A stretch of DNA of 64,000 bases, taken from contig NZ_JRLF01000006.1 of NCBI RefSeq assembly GCF_001404985.1, forward strand, positions 434,001 through 498,000. Direction: 5' to 3'. Position 1 is the stretch's first letter. Each line of letters opens with the position of its first letter. The position numbers and the translations under genes are program-made. The notes under the pieces are model-generated. The model was not told the DNA's origin, ran no database searches, and saw only the letters and a list, made by a program, of their open reading frames with translations. The DNA is from Flavobacterium aquidurense. GTDB taxonomy: Bacteria; Bacteroidota; Bacteroidia; Flavobacteriales; Flavobacteriaceae. Shown piece after piece: positions 34,321 through 43,320 of this stretch.

Positions 34321-36441
34321 TTATTTGAAAATTTTACCAATAATTTTTCCTATATCGGCAAAATCATCCAGATTACTTACCGCTCTTTTTTCGGTTTCGG
34401 TATTGTCAATTTTAGAGAACGGATAAATCAATATGTAATTGTTGCTGCTAAGATTTTCATTTAACATCTCGGGTACTTTCTGCATCTGCGGAAAATAAGA
34501 ATGCATTCCTCGGTCTGCCATTAAAATAACCAGACCTTCATCTTCTTCTAAGCTACTTGCGGTATTTTGTGCTTCCTGCCAGGAAGTAACGGTATTAAAA
34601 ACGGCTTCGATACTGGCTTTTTTAGCAATACTTTTTAATATAGCCACTGTTTTTTCATTTGCATAAAAATTCATTTTAGCTCCGGAATTTTTTCCAATAT
34701 TCCATACCCTCAATAAAGAATGAAAAAATCCGGGCTCGCGCTCTGCATTTGCAGGAATAAGGACCACATATTTTTTTATGGTAGCAACTGGCTGAACGGC
34801 ATGATATATAATAACATTGATTTGCTTGTTATGCAAATAGCCATTATAAAGGTTGTAAATAAAAGAAGATGAAAATCCTTTTTCTTCTTCGAGTCCTATA
34901 ATCAAATCGGTAATATTCTGCTCTTTTACAACATTGTTTATACCTGCAATTACGTCATTATCGTGACGGGTTATAGGATTTAGTGTAATATCTGCAGCAG
35001 CGGCCATATTTACAGCAGCACTAAGTAGCCTTTCGGCATTTTTTGCAGAAGATTCACTCTTATCTTCATTAATCACATTAAGGGCAAAAAGCTTGTCTTT
35101 ATTGGTTTGATTTTTAATAAGAAGTCCCAGATTAACCATTTTCTCGACGGTATGTTCATGATTAACAGCCAGCAGAATATTTTCGTCTTCATCGCCCGCT
35201 CCTGCTACTGTTTCTTCTTTATCTGCATCAGCAATTCTTTGTGCGCTTGCCATAGAAACAAATGATGAAATGGTACACGAAATCAGTATCAGTAAAATAC
35301 TTCCGTTAAGGACATGCTCATTTAAAAGTCGGATAGGTTCCCCTGTTTCACTTTCAGAGAGGATAATATTATACCCCACCATTACAGATGCCAGTGTGGC
35401 TGCTGCAGATGCTGCACTCATTCCAAAAATAAGCCTGCCTTCATCATCTGTAAAACCAAAAGTTTTTTTGGTAAAAACAGCTGCAGCATATTTTCCGCCT
35501 ATAGAAGCTACGAGCATAACTGCTGCTACACCAAGTGTTTCCCAACTCTGAATAAAAGCATTAAAATCAATCAGCATACCTACGCTAATTAGAAAAAAGG
35601 GAATAAAAATGGCGTTTCCCACAAATTCTACACGATTCATAAGCGATGACGTATGCGGAATAAGCCTGTTTAAGGCAAGACCGGCAAAGAATGCCCCAAT
35701 AATCGCTTCAATTCCGGCGAGTTCTGCCAGTAAAGCTGCGAGATATATCATAACAATTACAAAAATGTATTGAGATATCTTGTCTTCGACATTCTTAAAA
35801 AACCAGCGTGCTATGATAGGAAATACCAATAAAACTATCAAAGCAAATACCACCATTGATAAGGACAGTTTAACCCAGAATGATGTTCCTACTTCTCCCT
35901 GTGACATTCCTACTACAACCGCCAATACTACCAGTGAGAGTACATCTGTAATCATTGTACCGCCTACAGTAATATTTACGGCTAATTTTTTAGCTATTCC
36001 CAGTTTGCTTACCATAGGATAGACAATAAGGGTATGTGACGAAAAAAGACTGGCAAACAATACTGCCGTCAAAAGGGAAAAATGCAATACATAATATCCT
36101 CCTATCAGTCCCAGGACAAATGGTACGATGAAGGTATATAATGAAAAAGTAATACTCTTCCATTTATTTTTTTTAAAGTCGCCCATATCAATTTCCAGTC
36201 CGGCTAAAAACATGATGTACAAAAGCCCTGTTGTACCGGTTACGACGACACTGCTGTCTCTGGCAAGAACATTAAACCCGTTGGGGCCAATTACTGCTCC
36301 GGCAATAATAAGTCCTAAAAGATGCGGCACTTTTATCTTATTTAATAAAAGCGGAATACATAAGATTATGATTAATTCGATAAGAAATTTTAACAGCGGA
36401 TCCTCAATTGGAAGGCTGACGTGTTGTATACTTAATAACAT
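34321..36441 (-). CDS. CPA2-type cation:proton antiporter with Usp-like C-domain
   Basis: 706 residues. About 12-13 membrane helices in residues 1-410 (LLGLIIAGAVIGPNGFNVL, LEIDMGDFKKNKW, IEAIIGAFFAGLALNRLIP with the ion-site region) mark a Na+/H+ or K+/H+ antiporter of the CPA2 family. Residues 430-700 form a cytoplasmic domain with universal-stress-protein character (ENILLAVNHEHTVEKMVNLGLLI; ITDLIIGLEEEKGFSSSFIYN), probably regulatory. It follows a small lipoprotein gene by 3 bases, so the two are co-transcribed. Confidence 0.92.
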   Translation of the reverse strand: MLLSIQHVSLPIEDPLLKFLIELIIILCIPLLLNKIKVPHLLGLIIAGAVIGPNGFNVLARDSSVVVTGTTGLLYIMFLAGLEIDMGDFKKNKWKSITFSLYTFIVPFVLGLIGGYYVLHFSLLTAVLFASLFSSHTLIVYPMVSKLGIAKKLAVNITVGGTMITDVLSLVVLAVVVGMSQGEVGTSFWVKLSLSMVVFALIVLLVFPIIARWFFKNVEDKISQYIFVIVMIYLAALLAELAGIEAIIGAFFAGLALNRLIPHTSSLMNRVEFVGNAIFIPFFLISVGMLIDFNAFIQSWETLGVAAVMLVASIGGKYAAAVFTKKTFGFTDDEGRLIFGMSAASAAATLASVMVGYNIILSESETGEPIRLLNEHVLNGSILLILISCTISSFVSMASAQRIADADKEETVAGAGDEDENILLAVNHEHTVEKMVNLGLLIKNQTNKDKLFALNVINEDKSESSAKNAERLLSAAVNMAAAADITLNPITRHDNDVIAGINNVVKEQNITDLIIGLEEEKGFSSSFIYNLYNGYLHNKQINVIIYHAVQPVATIKKYVVLIPANAEREPGFFHSLLRVWNIGKNSGAKMNFYANEKTVAILKSIAKKASIEAVFNTVTSWQEAQNTASSLEEDEGLVILMADRGMHSYFPQMQKVPEMLNENLSSNNYILIYPFSKIDNTETEKRAVSNLDDFADIGKIIGKIFK

Positions 36442-36444
36442 ACC

Positions 36445-37020
36445 TTATTTTTTTTGAGGAAGTGTAAGTTCTACTGAGAATCTCGCAGTACAGTTATCTT
36501 GTCCTGTTATGGTTTGTGTTCCTTTAATAACATTGCTTTTGATATCGTCAAGGACCACATTCATTTTTACTTTATTTTTTGAAAGACTGTCACTGCTGAA
36601 TTCCAGCATTATTTTGTCCTCCATATATTTTGCTTTAAAAACACGTACCAGTTTGGTATTGTTTAGGACATTGGTATAAATTCCGGTAGAATCTGATACA
36701 AATTGCCAGGATTCATTGCGTTGATCGCCTATTACATATTGATTACAATTTGATTCTCTGCACAACATTTTACTGTTCCATATGCCACGAAGATTTTCCG
36801 GCCATTCTTTTACAGATACTTTTTTATCCTCTTCAGAATGCTTTTGTGACAGGATACTGTCCCGCATTAGTAGCAACGATTGATAATCTGCCTCTTTTTC
36901 TGCAAATTGTTCTTCTTTTAAAATGATGGCCTTCTCTCTGTTTTGAAGTTCAAGTTCTTTTTTATTTTCACATGAAATAAAAATGCCTGTGAGAATTAAA
37001 AGCAGCGATATCTTTTTCAT
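36445..37020 (-). CDS. Small lipoprotein co-transcribed with the antiporter
   Basis: 191 residues from the ATG at 37020; a longer frame exists, but this start gives a proper lipoprotein signal (KKISLLLILTGIFISCEN). A coiled-coil-like helix (LQNREKAIILKEEQFAEKEADYQ) follows the anchor, then a domain with WPENLRGIWNSKMLCRESNCNQYVIGD, a four-Cys-containing sandwich-like region. I do not know the family. The 3-base spacing to the antiporter suggests a joint role in envelope ion or pH homeostasis, by inference only. Confidence 0.72.
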   Translation of the reverse strand: MKKISLLLILTGIFISCENKKELELQNREKAIILKEEQFAEKEADYQSLLLMRDSILSQKHSEEDKKVSVKEWPENLRGIWNSKMLCRESNCNQYVIGDQRNESWQFVSDSTGIYTNVLNNTKLVRVFKAKYMEDKIMLEFSSDSLSKNKVKMNVVLDDIKSNVIKGTQTITGQDNCTARFSVELTLPQKK

Positions 37021-37353
37021 AAATTTTTTTTTGGGTATACAATTTAGCCAAAATATACTGGGATACCAAAAAAAGAGGTATAAAACCCGCATAAAATAAC
37101 CAAAAGGCAAAAATACAAACCTGATTTTTCATTGAGTTCTAACTCTTTTTAGGTAAAATTATAAGGTAGTTTTGTACTGGTAATCTTTTGTCTTAAATTT
37201 GCGCGACTTCAAAAAAGGCAAAATGCTGAAAAATATAAAGCTCTCACATCAAATTCTGTAGAAGTACTAAAATCAGTCTTACCGATTTTAGATCGGGCAT
37301 GAATTGTATCGTCTAATTTTTCTATAAAGTGAAGTCAGGATCAAATAAAAAAA
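37021..37353. other. Divergent intergenic region
   Basis: 333 bases between the lipoprotein (-) and the flavin monooxygenase (+). Holds a full plus-strand promoter at 37171-37201 and a minus-strand -7-like TATTTTTG at 37108-37115. No gene seen. Confidence 0.6.
37171..37201 (+). promoter_or_regulatory. Bacteroidetes-type promoter of the flavin monooxygenase
   Basis: TTTG (37171-37174), a 19-base spacer, then TAAATTTG (37194-37201): a full match to the -33/-7 consensus. The leader to the start at 37354 is about 145 bases. Confidence 0.7.
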
Positions 37354-38814
37354 ATGGAAGTAAAAAAAGGTGGAAATGAAGACGGAAGCTGGACTATTTG
37401 TGAGGAATGTCAGGGGCGTGGTAAAAAGAGCCGCAGACTCAGCAAGAAAGTTCGGCTTAACTACCAGATAGCTTTAGATCAATTCGAAAAAATGCAAGGC
37501 GAAGGAATAGCTCCGGTTCGTCCTAAAAGTCCTTTGTATTCATGCCAGAACTGTAACGGATCAGGATTAACTCATTCTTCCGAAAGTCCTGTGGCAGATC
37601 ATGAAAATTATCCTCACGTTGCTATTATTGGCGGCGGCATAGGAGGCGTTGCCCTGGCTGTTGCCTGTTTGCACCGCGGAATTCCTTTTACGCTATTCGA
37701 ACGTGACACGCACTTTGATGCCCGATCGCAAGGTTACGGACTCACCTTGCAGCAAGCCAGTAAAGCGATCGAAGGACTAGGTATTTTTTCATTGAAAGAT
37801 GGCGTGGTTTCTACACGACATTTGGTTCATACCACAGAAGGAAAAGTGATTGGGGAATGGGGAATCAGAAAATGGATGCAATCTGATTTAAAAACAACTG
37901 CAAAACGTACAAATATTCACATCGCACGACAATCTTTGCGTTTAGCCTTACTGGAAGAATTAGGAGGACACGATAAAGTACAATGGGATCATCAGTTAAT
38001 AGACTTTAAACAAAATGATGCTGAAGAAATTGTACTGCAATTTCAGGTAAACGGAGCAATAAAAAGCTGTAAAGCTGATCTTGTAGTTGGTGCTGATGGA
38101 ATTCGCAGTTCTGTTCGCAGACTATTGATTGGTGAAGATAATACTCCTTTGCGTTATCTGGGCTGTATTGTAATATTGGGTATTTGTCCTTTAAGTGTTC
38201 TCGAAAATCTCAATAGTCCGTTACTGGATTCGGCTACAGTTTTTCAAACTGCCAATGGTAACGAACGTATTTATATAATGCCTTACACATCAGACTCGGT
38301 AATGTGGCAGCTTAGCTTTCCTATGTCAGAAAAAGAAGCGAAGGCTCTTAGCGCTCAGGGAACTCAGTCGCTTAAGGAAGAAGCGTGCCGCAGAACGCAA
38401 TGGCACGATCCCGTGCCGCAAATTGTGGCCGCAACTCAGGAAGCCCAAATTTCCGGATATCCTGTATATGACCGCGAATTACCAACGCCGGAATTGTTGA
38501 ATAAAAGCGGAAAAGTAACCCTGATTGGTGATGCAGCGCACCCAATGAGCCCGTTTAAAGGGCAAGGTGCAAATCAGGCACTGCTGGATGCACTTACACT
38601 CGCCCGCGGAATTTCGAAAGGCTGCAGACCTTTATCACAATGGAGAGAAAGCGGAATAAGAGAAAGTGTACTGAATGAGTTTGAAACAAAAATGCTGGAA
38701 CGAAGTGCTGTAAAAGTAAAAGATTCAGCAGATGCAGCTCAATTCCTTCATTCAGAAATTGTACTTTATGAAGGCGATGAACCACGCGGACGCTGTTTAA
38801 AGAATAAAGAATAA
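37354..38814 (+). CDS. FAD-dependent monooxygenase with N-terminal DnaJ-like zinc finger
   Basis: 486 residues. Residues 16-71 hold two C-x-x-C-x-G-x-G half-sites (CEECQGRG at 16-23 and CQNCNGSG at 64-71) linked by a basic helix (KKSRRLSKKVRLNYQ), a DnaJ-type zinc-binding unit. A PF01494 flavoprotein hydroxylase follows: GGGIGG dinucleotide loop at 93-98, VVGADGIRSSVRR, and LIGDAAHPMSPFKGQGANQALLDA. It should oxygenate an aromatic or similar compound with NAD(P)H and O2. The finger may bind a partner or a carrier-bound substrate. Followed by an AraC regulator. Domain calls firm, substrate unknown. Confidence 0.9.
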   Translation: MEVKKGGNEDGSWTICEECQGRGKKSRRLSKKVRLNYQIALDQFEKMQGEGIAPVRPKSPLYSCQNCNGSGLTHSSESPVADHENYPHVAIIGGGIGGVALAVACLHRGIPFTLFERDTHFDARSQGYGLTLQQASKAIEGLGIFSLKDGVVSTRHLVHTTEGKVIGEWGIRKWMQSDLKTTAKRTNIHIARQSLRLALLEELGGHDKVQWDHQLIDFKQNDAEEIVLQFQVNGAIKSCKADLVVGADGIRSSVRRLLIGEDNTPLRYLGCIVILGICPLSVLENLNSPLLDSATVFQTANGNERIYIMPYTSDSVMWQLSFPMSEKEAKALSAQGTQSLKEEACRRTQWHDPVPQIVAATQEAQISGYPVYDRELPTPELLNKSGKVTLIGDAAHPMSPFKGQGANQALLDALTLARGISKGCRPLSQWRESGIRESVLNEFETKMLERSAVKVKDSADAAQFLHSEIVLYEGDEPRGRCLKNKE

Positions 38815-38894
38815 TTTTAATTTTATATCTTTAAAAAGAACCGGAAATGATATCCTGACAAATCTTATTGATAACAATTTGAAATTTTAATCTC

Positions 38895-38902
38895 TATTTT
38901 TG
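38895..38902 (+). promoter_or_regulatory. Candidate -7 element before the AraC gene
   Basis: TATTTTTG matches TAnnTTTG. A TTG at 38868-38870 could be the -33 element at slightly long spacing. It lies upstream of the in-frame extension of the AraC gene. Confidence 0.45.
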
Positions 38903-38999
38903 TACTAACCTAAGTGTTGTAATCCTGAAAAATCAAAACCAAAATATTAAGCAATTCGAACTTCCATCTTCTGCAAAGTCGGGAATCATCATTGTTAAT

Positions 39000-39806
39000 A
39001 TGGAGGATAAAAAAGAAGGGAATCACGATATCTCAAAGCCACACAGGGATAACCATTGTCAATTAATGCTCGCTATAAGCGGAAAGTTTAAATTAAACAT
39101 TGATTTTGAGATTATCGAATTTACGGAACCTGCATTGCTTTGCATTTTTCCTGAAGAAGTACATCACATTATCGAAGTAAAAGATCCAAAAGGATGGATG
39201 ATTAGTTTTGATCCGTCGCTGGTTAACAAAGAAGTGCTCCAGCTTTTAGAAAATAAAATCAATAACCCGTTTTTACCTCAGCAAGAATCTGCTTTTTTCA
39301 AACAGCTTGTTATGGTGATGGATCTTATTGAAAAAGTACAGTTGGAAAACCCGAATATCTACAGTCAAAAAACGATTCATTCCTTGTTAAACGCGCTTTT
39401 AAGTCTGATTGCCGGAGAAATTATTTCGCATTTACCACTTGAGAAAGAAAAAGAAAATCGCGGTATTATCATTAAGGAAAATTTTATAAAACTCACAAAA
39501 GAGCATTATAAAACCTGGAAACAGCCGGCACAATACGCATCGGCACTTTCTATCTCGACTTCACATCTAAACGATACTGTAAAATCAGTAACCGGAAGCC
39601 CTGTTTCTGTTCATATTCAGGAAGCATCGATTATGGAAGCTAAAAGGTTATTGTACTTTACAGATAATACAGTCAGGGAAATTGCTTATGAAGTTGGTTA
39701 TGATGAGCCTGTTTATTTTGGAAAACTCTTTAAAAAAGTAACCAACCTTACTCCTCTTGAATTTCGGAAAAAATTCCGTGATCAGGACTATCCTTCCCTT
39801 CATTAA
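39000..39806 (+). CDS. AraC-family regulator, start probably upstream at a non-ATG codon
   Basis: At least 268 residues. The C-terminal AraC double helix-turn-helix covers about the last 100: YASALSISTSHLNDTVKSVTG and TVREIAYEVGYDEPVYFGKLFKK. The N-terminal cupin-like sensor begins before the first ATG: the frame is open back to 38883, and the codons before 39000 read KQFELPSSAKSGIIIVN, which aligns with residues 8-25 of the second AraC protein (44980). No ATG lies in that stretch; CTG at 38925 is one candidate start. Probably controls the adjoining monooxygenase and/or the next two genes. Confidence 0.88.
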   Translation: MEDKKEGNHDISKPHRDNHCQLMLAISGKFKLNIDFEIIEFTEPALLCIFPEEVHHIIEVKDPKGWMISFDPSLVNKEVLQLLENKINNPFLPQQESAFFKQLVMVMDLIEKVQLENPNIYSQKTIHSLLNALLSLIAGEIISHLPLEKEKENRGIIIKENFIKLTKEHYKTWKQPAQYASALSISTSHLNDTVKSVTGSPVSVHIQEASIMEAKRLLYFTDNTVREIAYEVGYDEPVYFGKLFKKVTNLTPLEFRKKFRDQDYPSLH

Positions 39807-39833
39807 AACTATCATTCAGGACGCCCCTGTTAC

Positions 39834-39841
39834 TAAATTTG
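39834..39841 (+). promoter_or_regulatory. Candidate -7 element of the IMPase gene
   Basis: TAAATTTG, a perfect TAnnTTTG match 25 bases before the start at 39866. No clear -33 TTG; an activator such as the adjoining AraC protein could compensate. Confidence 0.4.
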
Positions 39842-39865
39842 CATTGTAATTAATACTATAATGAT

Positions 39866-40672
39866 ATGCAAAACAAAATCAACAATACAATCATACTCGA
39901 TGCAGTACGAAAAGTGGGCGATGTCTTTTTGAAAGACTACAAGAAAAATTCCATACCACAAACTATGGATGAACTTTTAAAACAATTAGAAGATATCGAT
40001 ACCTTGTGTCTTACTTCTTTAAAAGAGGATTTATCTTCTGAATTTCCAAATACGCCGTGGCATATTGGAGATGAATTTGATACCAATTCACAAAGAAATC
40101 CCGCAGAACTTGAAGAATATTGGCTTTGTGATGCGATGGATGGCGCGATACAATATCTTCAGCATATTGCAGGATGGACAATAAATCTGGTACTTATACG
40201 CCATGGAAAACCTTTCTTTTCTATAATTTATGATCCCTTGGCCAATGAAATGTTTTGGGCAAAAGATGGTGAAGGTGCCTTTATGAATAATGAACCTCTA
40301 ACAATTAGTCGAAAAACAGATCCGGCGGTTATGCTTGCTGTTTTTGATTACGGACATCAGGATAAATCCAATAATAACCTGAATGAGAAAATTGGTGCTA
40401 CAGTAACTAAACTGCTGGGGAATTTTGGGATTGTTAGAAATTACGGTCCACACGGATTACAGTTGGCATATGTTGGCGCAGGAAGAATTGATATGTTTGT
40501 TCAGGAAGATATCGATACGTATAACTGGATTGCAGGTTTGCTGATCGCCAAAGAAGCCGGTGCCGAAATCCTGACAACAACCGGAACTTCATGGAAATGG
40601 GGAAGCGAGAGCTTGCTGGCAGGACAAAAAAGGAGTATTGAAAAATATTTGCAAATTAAATCTTCAAACTAA
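39866..40672 (+). CDS. Inositol-monophosphatase-family phosphatase
   Basis: 268 residues. Metal-site motifs of the IMPase/FBPase/CysQ superfamily: HIGDEFD (first acidic site), WLCDAMDGAIQYL (variant of DP-x-DGT; here D-A-M-D-G-A) and DTYNWIAGLLIAKEAGAEI (W-D-like C-terminal motif with Asn instead of Asp). These Mg-dependent enzymes dephosphorylate inositol phosphate, PAP or related sugars. The altered motifs mean a divergent or even redirected specificity. The next gene begins one base after its stop. Confidence 0.85.
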   Translation: MQNKINNTIILDAVRKVGDVFLKDYKKNSIPQTMDELLKQLEDIDTLCLTSLKEDLSSEFPNTPWHIGDEFDTNSQRNPAELEEYWLCDAMDGAIQYLQHIAGWTINLVLIRHGKPFFSIIYDPLANEMFWAKDGEGAFMNNEPLTISRKTDPAVMLAVFDYGHQDKSNNNLNEKIGATVTKLLGNFGIVRNYGPHGLQLAYVGAGRIDMFVQEDIDTYNWIAGLLIAKEAGAEILTTTGTSWKWGSESLLAGQKRSIEKYLQIKSSN

Positions 40673-40673
40673 A

Positions 40674-41300
40674 ATGAATATAGCAATTATAGGCGCCGGA
40701 GCAGGAATTGGATTAGAATCTGTTTTAAAAGCACTCAAAAACGGACATATTGTAACGGCGTTATCTACCAATACAGACAAGATCCCGAATCATCCTAACT
40801 TAATCAAAATAAACGGCAGTGCCACATCGCCAATAGATTTAAAAAATGCCATTAAAGGTTCTGATGCTGTGCTTATAACTGTGGGCACAAAAAATAAAAA
40901 AGCCACTACCCTATTTTCTGATATTGCGTCTGCATTGCTAAAAGTGGCCGATGAATTAAATTTTTCTTCTCCGGTTTTGGTGATTACAGGTTTTGGATCA
41001 GGGGAAAGTAAAGGTTATTTAAGCTTTTTTATGAAAACCGTGATTTCGTTATTCCTTAAAGATCAATACAACAATAAAACCATAATGGAAGAGCTGATCA
41101 CAAAAAGCAAACTGAAATGGGAAATCGTAAGGCCGGGAATGCTTACAAATAAAGCCGCTACAAACTCTTATAAAGTATTGCCTAAACTGGAGAAAGGTAT
41201 GAAAGTTGGAAAAATTTCACGGTTAGATGTTGCTCATTATTTAATTAATGAAGCCAAAAATCCAAAAATGCTGCATCAATATGTTGCATTAACGAACTAA
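40674..41300 (+). CDS. NAD(P)-binding NmrA/SDR-like protein
   Basis: 208 residues from the ATG at 40674, one base after the previous stop; a longer reading using a TTG start is unlikely. MNIAIIGAGAGIGLESVLKAL gives the dinucleotide loop; GSDAVLITVGTKNKK, VITGFGSGESKG and WEIVRPGMLTNKA are typical of atypical SDRs of the NmrA/BVR-B type, which act as reductases or redox sensors. Co-transcribed with the IMPase gene and ending at a very strong hairpin. Confidence 0.87.
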   Translation: MNIAIIGAGAGIGLESVLKALKNGHIVTALSTNTDKIPNHPNLIKINGSATSPIDLKNAIKGSDAVLITVGTKNKKATTLFSDIASALLKVADELNFSSPVLVITGFGSGESKGYLSFFMKTVISLFLKDQYNNKTIMEELITKSKLKWEIVRPGMLTNKAATNSYKVLPKLEKGMKVGKISRLDVAHYLINEAKNPKMLHQYVALTN

Positions 41301-41330
41301 CTTTATCCAGAAGAAATTGAGAATTTGATT

Positions 41331-41375
41331 TAACCGCAAAGAATGCAAAATCTTGCATTCTTTGCGGTTATTTTT
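41331..41375. terminator. 18-bp perfect hairpin, bidirectional terminator
   Basis: Arms 41331-41348 and 41353-41370 are perfectly complementary over 18 bp with a 4-base loop (AATC), followed by T-rich sequence. It separates the convergent IMPase-NmrA and Crp1-DJ1-ABM-ALDH units. Confidence 0.9.
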
Positions 41376-41379
41376 ATTT

Positions 41380-42774
41380 CTATAACGATTTACTTTTAAA
41401 AACCATCATTTTTTCTCTCAACATATCTTCTATTGTATAGGAGATTCCTCCCATTCCTAAACCTGAAGAATCCCTTCCTCCAAAAGGCATCCAGTCTACT
41501 CTAAAAGCAGTATTGTCATTTACCATAACGGCAGTCGCATTTAGTTTTTTTGCAGTATCTAAAGCAATATCAACATTTTTTGTAAAAACAGCTGCCTGAA
41601 AATGAACTTCTAAAGCATTTGCTCTTTTTATGGCTTGTTCCCTGTCTGTAAAAGAATAAATACAAACCACAGGACCAAAGATCTCACTTGTAGATACTTT
41701 TGAATTTTCTGACGGGTTGAACAAAACTGTTGGCTGAAAACAAGTATCAGAAATTCGTTTTCCGCCTGTTATTAATGTTGCTCCTTCTTGTATTGCTTCA
41801 TTAACCCATTGTTCAACGCGATCGACTTCTTTTGGCGTAATAAGCGAACCTACATCTGTTGTTTTATCAAACGGATTACCAACAATTAGTTTATTGGTTG
41901 CCTGTGAAAATTGTTCAATAAAACGATCACAAATTTCCTGATTCACATAAACTTTCTGTACTGAAACGCAAACCTGTCCTGCGTGATAAAAACCCCCTTT
42001 TACCAAATCCGGAATCATCTCGCTAAAATCAGCGTCACTTTCTACAATTACCGGTGCCGCGCCGCCATGTTCTAAAGCACATCTGGTTCCGGGAGACAAT
42101 TTGCTTTTTAGGGACCAGCCTACTTTTGCAGAACCTATAAAAGTTAAAAAATGAATCCTGCGGTCTGTTACTAATAATTCTGCGGTTTCGTTATCACATA
42201 AAACCACTTGCAGCCATCCTGCAGGTAATCCGGCTTCTTTTAAAATATCTGCCAGTGCAAGACCTGATAATGGCGTACTGCTTGCAGGTTTAAATATTAC
42301 AGGACAACCGGCAGCAATAGCAGTTGCAATTTGATGCACCGCTAAATTCAAAGGATGATTAAACGCACTTACGGCAGCAACAACACCTATAGGTTCTTTT
42401 GATGTAAAAGCAATCCTGTTTACAGATGCTTCTGTAAGTCCCATTGGTATTTGTTCCCCTTTTATTTGTGAGATGTGTTCTGCAGCTAACTTTACTCCTT
42501 TTATGGCTCTAAGTATTTCTGCTTTAGAATCTTTATATGGTTTTCCGCCTTCACTTATGGCAAGATGTATTAATTCCTCGCTTCTGTCATTCATGATCGA
42601 AGCTGTTTTTTCTAATATTTCAATTCTTTTATAAGCAGGAATCCAGCCGGATTGATTCTCAAATAAAGTATAAGCTGTATTGAGTATCGTTTCAACATCG
42701 TTTTTATTGATCATCGGCAATTCTTTTACCGGACTTTGGTCGTATGGGAATATTATTTGTGTCGTCTTTTCCAT
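41380..42774 (-). CDS. Aldehyde dehydrogenase family protein
   Basis: 464 residues, NAD(P)-dependent oxidation of an aldehyde to the acid. Cofactor region FKPASSTPLSG and FIGSAKVGW; general base Glu in LEHGGAAPVIV (usually LELGG); nucleophile Cys in HAGQVCVSVQK; EIFGPVVCIYSF and MPFGGRDSSGLG near the end. Similar to lactaldehyde/succinate-semialdehyde-type enzymes; the substrate is not assignable. Last gene of the minus-strand group led by the Crp1 regulator, fitting a role in aldehyde or electrophile removal. Confidence 0.93.
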   Translation of the reverse strand: MEKTTQIIFPYDQSPVKELPMINKNDVETILNTAYTLFENQSGWIPAYKRIEILEKTASIMNDRSEELIHLAISEGGKPYKDSKAEILRAIKGVKLAAEHISQIKGEQIPMGLTEASVNRIAFTSKEPIGVVAAVSAFNHPLNLAVHQIATAIAAGCPVIFKPASSTPLSGLALADILKEAGLPAGWLQVVLCDNETAELLVTDRRIHFLTFIGSAKVGWSLKSKLSPGTRCALEHGGAAPVIVESDADFSEMIPDLVKGGFYHAGQVCVSVQKVYVNQEICDRFIEQFSQATNKLIVGNPFDKTTDVGSLITPKEVDRVEQWVNEAIQEGATLITGGKRISDTCFQPTVLFNPSENSKVSTSEIFGPVVCIYSFTDREQAIKRANALEVHFQAAVFTKNVDIALDTAKKLNATAVMVNDNTAFRVDWMPFGGRDSSGLGMGGISYTIEDMLREKMMVFKSKSL

Positions 42775-42847
42775 AATTATTTTTTATATAAGCTTAAATT
42801 TAGTCAAATTATCCCTGATCGCAATGTGAATTCATTCAAAAATCAAC

Positions 42848-42915
42848 AATCAAATCATCCCAAAATCGAACAATCCAATAATTTAATAATCAAATCATCC
42901 AAAAATCGAATAATC
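42848..42915. repeat. Two imperfect 28-base direct repeats
   Basis: AATCAAATCATCC-(A/C)-AAAATCGAA-(C/T)-AATC-type units at 42848-42875 and 42888-42915, a 40-base period, in the gap between the ALDH and ABM genes. The surrounding sequence repeats AATCAA-like words. Confidence 0.8.
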
Positions 42916-42922
42916 AAACAAT

Positions 42923-43225
42923 CTAATCTAAAGGAGTTGCCAGGACAATTTCTCTATTTTCTAATAAAGGAACTATTTTACCTAAAACCAATTCCTGAAA
43001 ATAGGTAGAATTTCTATGCTCTGTAACGGCTGATTCGTTTATATATCCTTCAAATAAGATTAAAGTATCTGCATCTGAATTACTTTGATGAAGGGTATAA
43101 AACAGATTTCCTTTTTCTTTTACGCTTTCGGCTTGTACGGTTTTAAGTATATTTAAAACGTTTGTAAGCTGACCTTCTTTAACTTTCCATGTAGCAAAAA
43201 CATGAACCGGATTTTGATTTTCCAT
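42923..43225 (-). CDS. ABM-domain quinol monooxygenase-like protein (YgiN type)
   Basis: 100 residues, a single antibiotic-biosynthesis-monooxygenase ferredoxin-like domain: VHVFATWKVKEGQLTNVLNIL, FYTLHQSNSDADTLILFEGYINESAVTEHRNSTYF with the conserved His. Dimeric members modify quinols without a metal or flavin. It lies between the DJ-1 and aldehyde dehydrogenase genes in the same orientation, supporting a quinone/electrophile stress role. Confidence 0.9.
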   Translation of the reverse strand: MENQNPVHVFATWKVKEGQLTNVLNILKTVQAESVKEKGNLFYTLHQSNSDADTLILFEGYINESAVTEHRNSTYFQELVLGKIVPLLENREIVLATPLD

Positions 43226-43320
43226 TTTATATTATTTTTTAAATTAAATTAATCAATTATTTATGTTTAGTGAAATCTATTGATCTTCTTACTTAAAAGA
43301 AGACCAATAGAATCAGGATA

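Noticed and set aside
35270..36457. Several plus-strand frames of 80-110 codons inside the antiporter gene
   Set aside because: They are antisense shadows of a clear membrane protein and show no domain or signal of their own.
42848..42915. CRISPR repeats or an attachment site
   Set aside because: Only two imperfect units with no spacer-like unique sequence and no cas genes, integrase or tRNA nearby.
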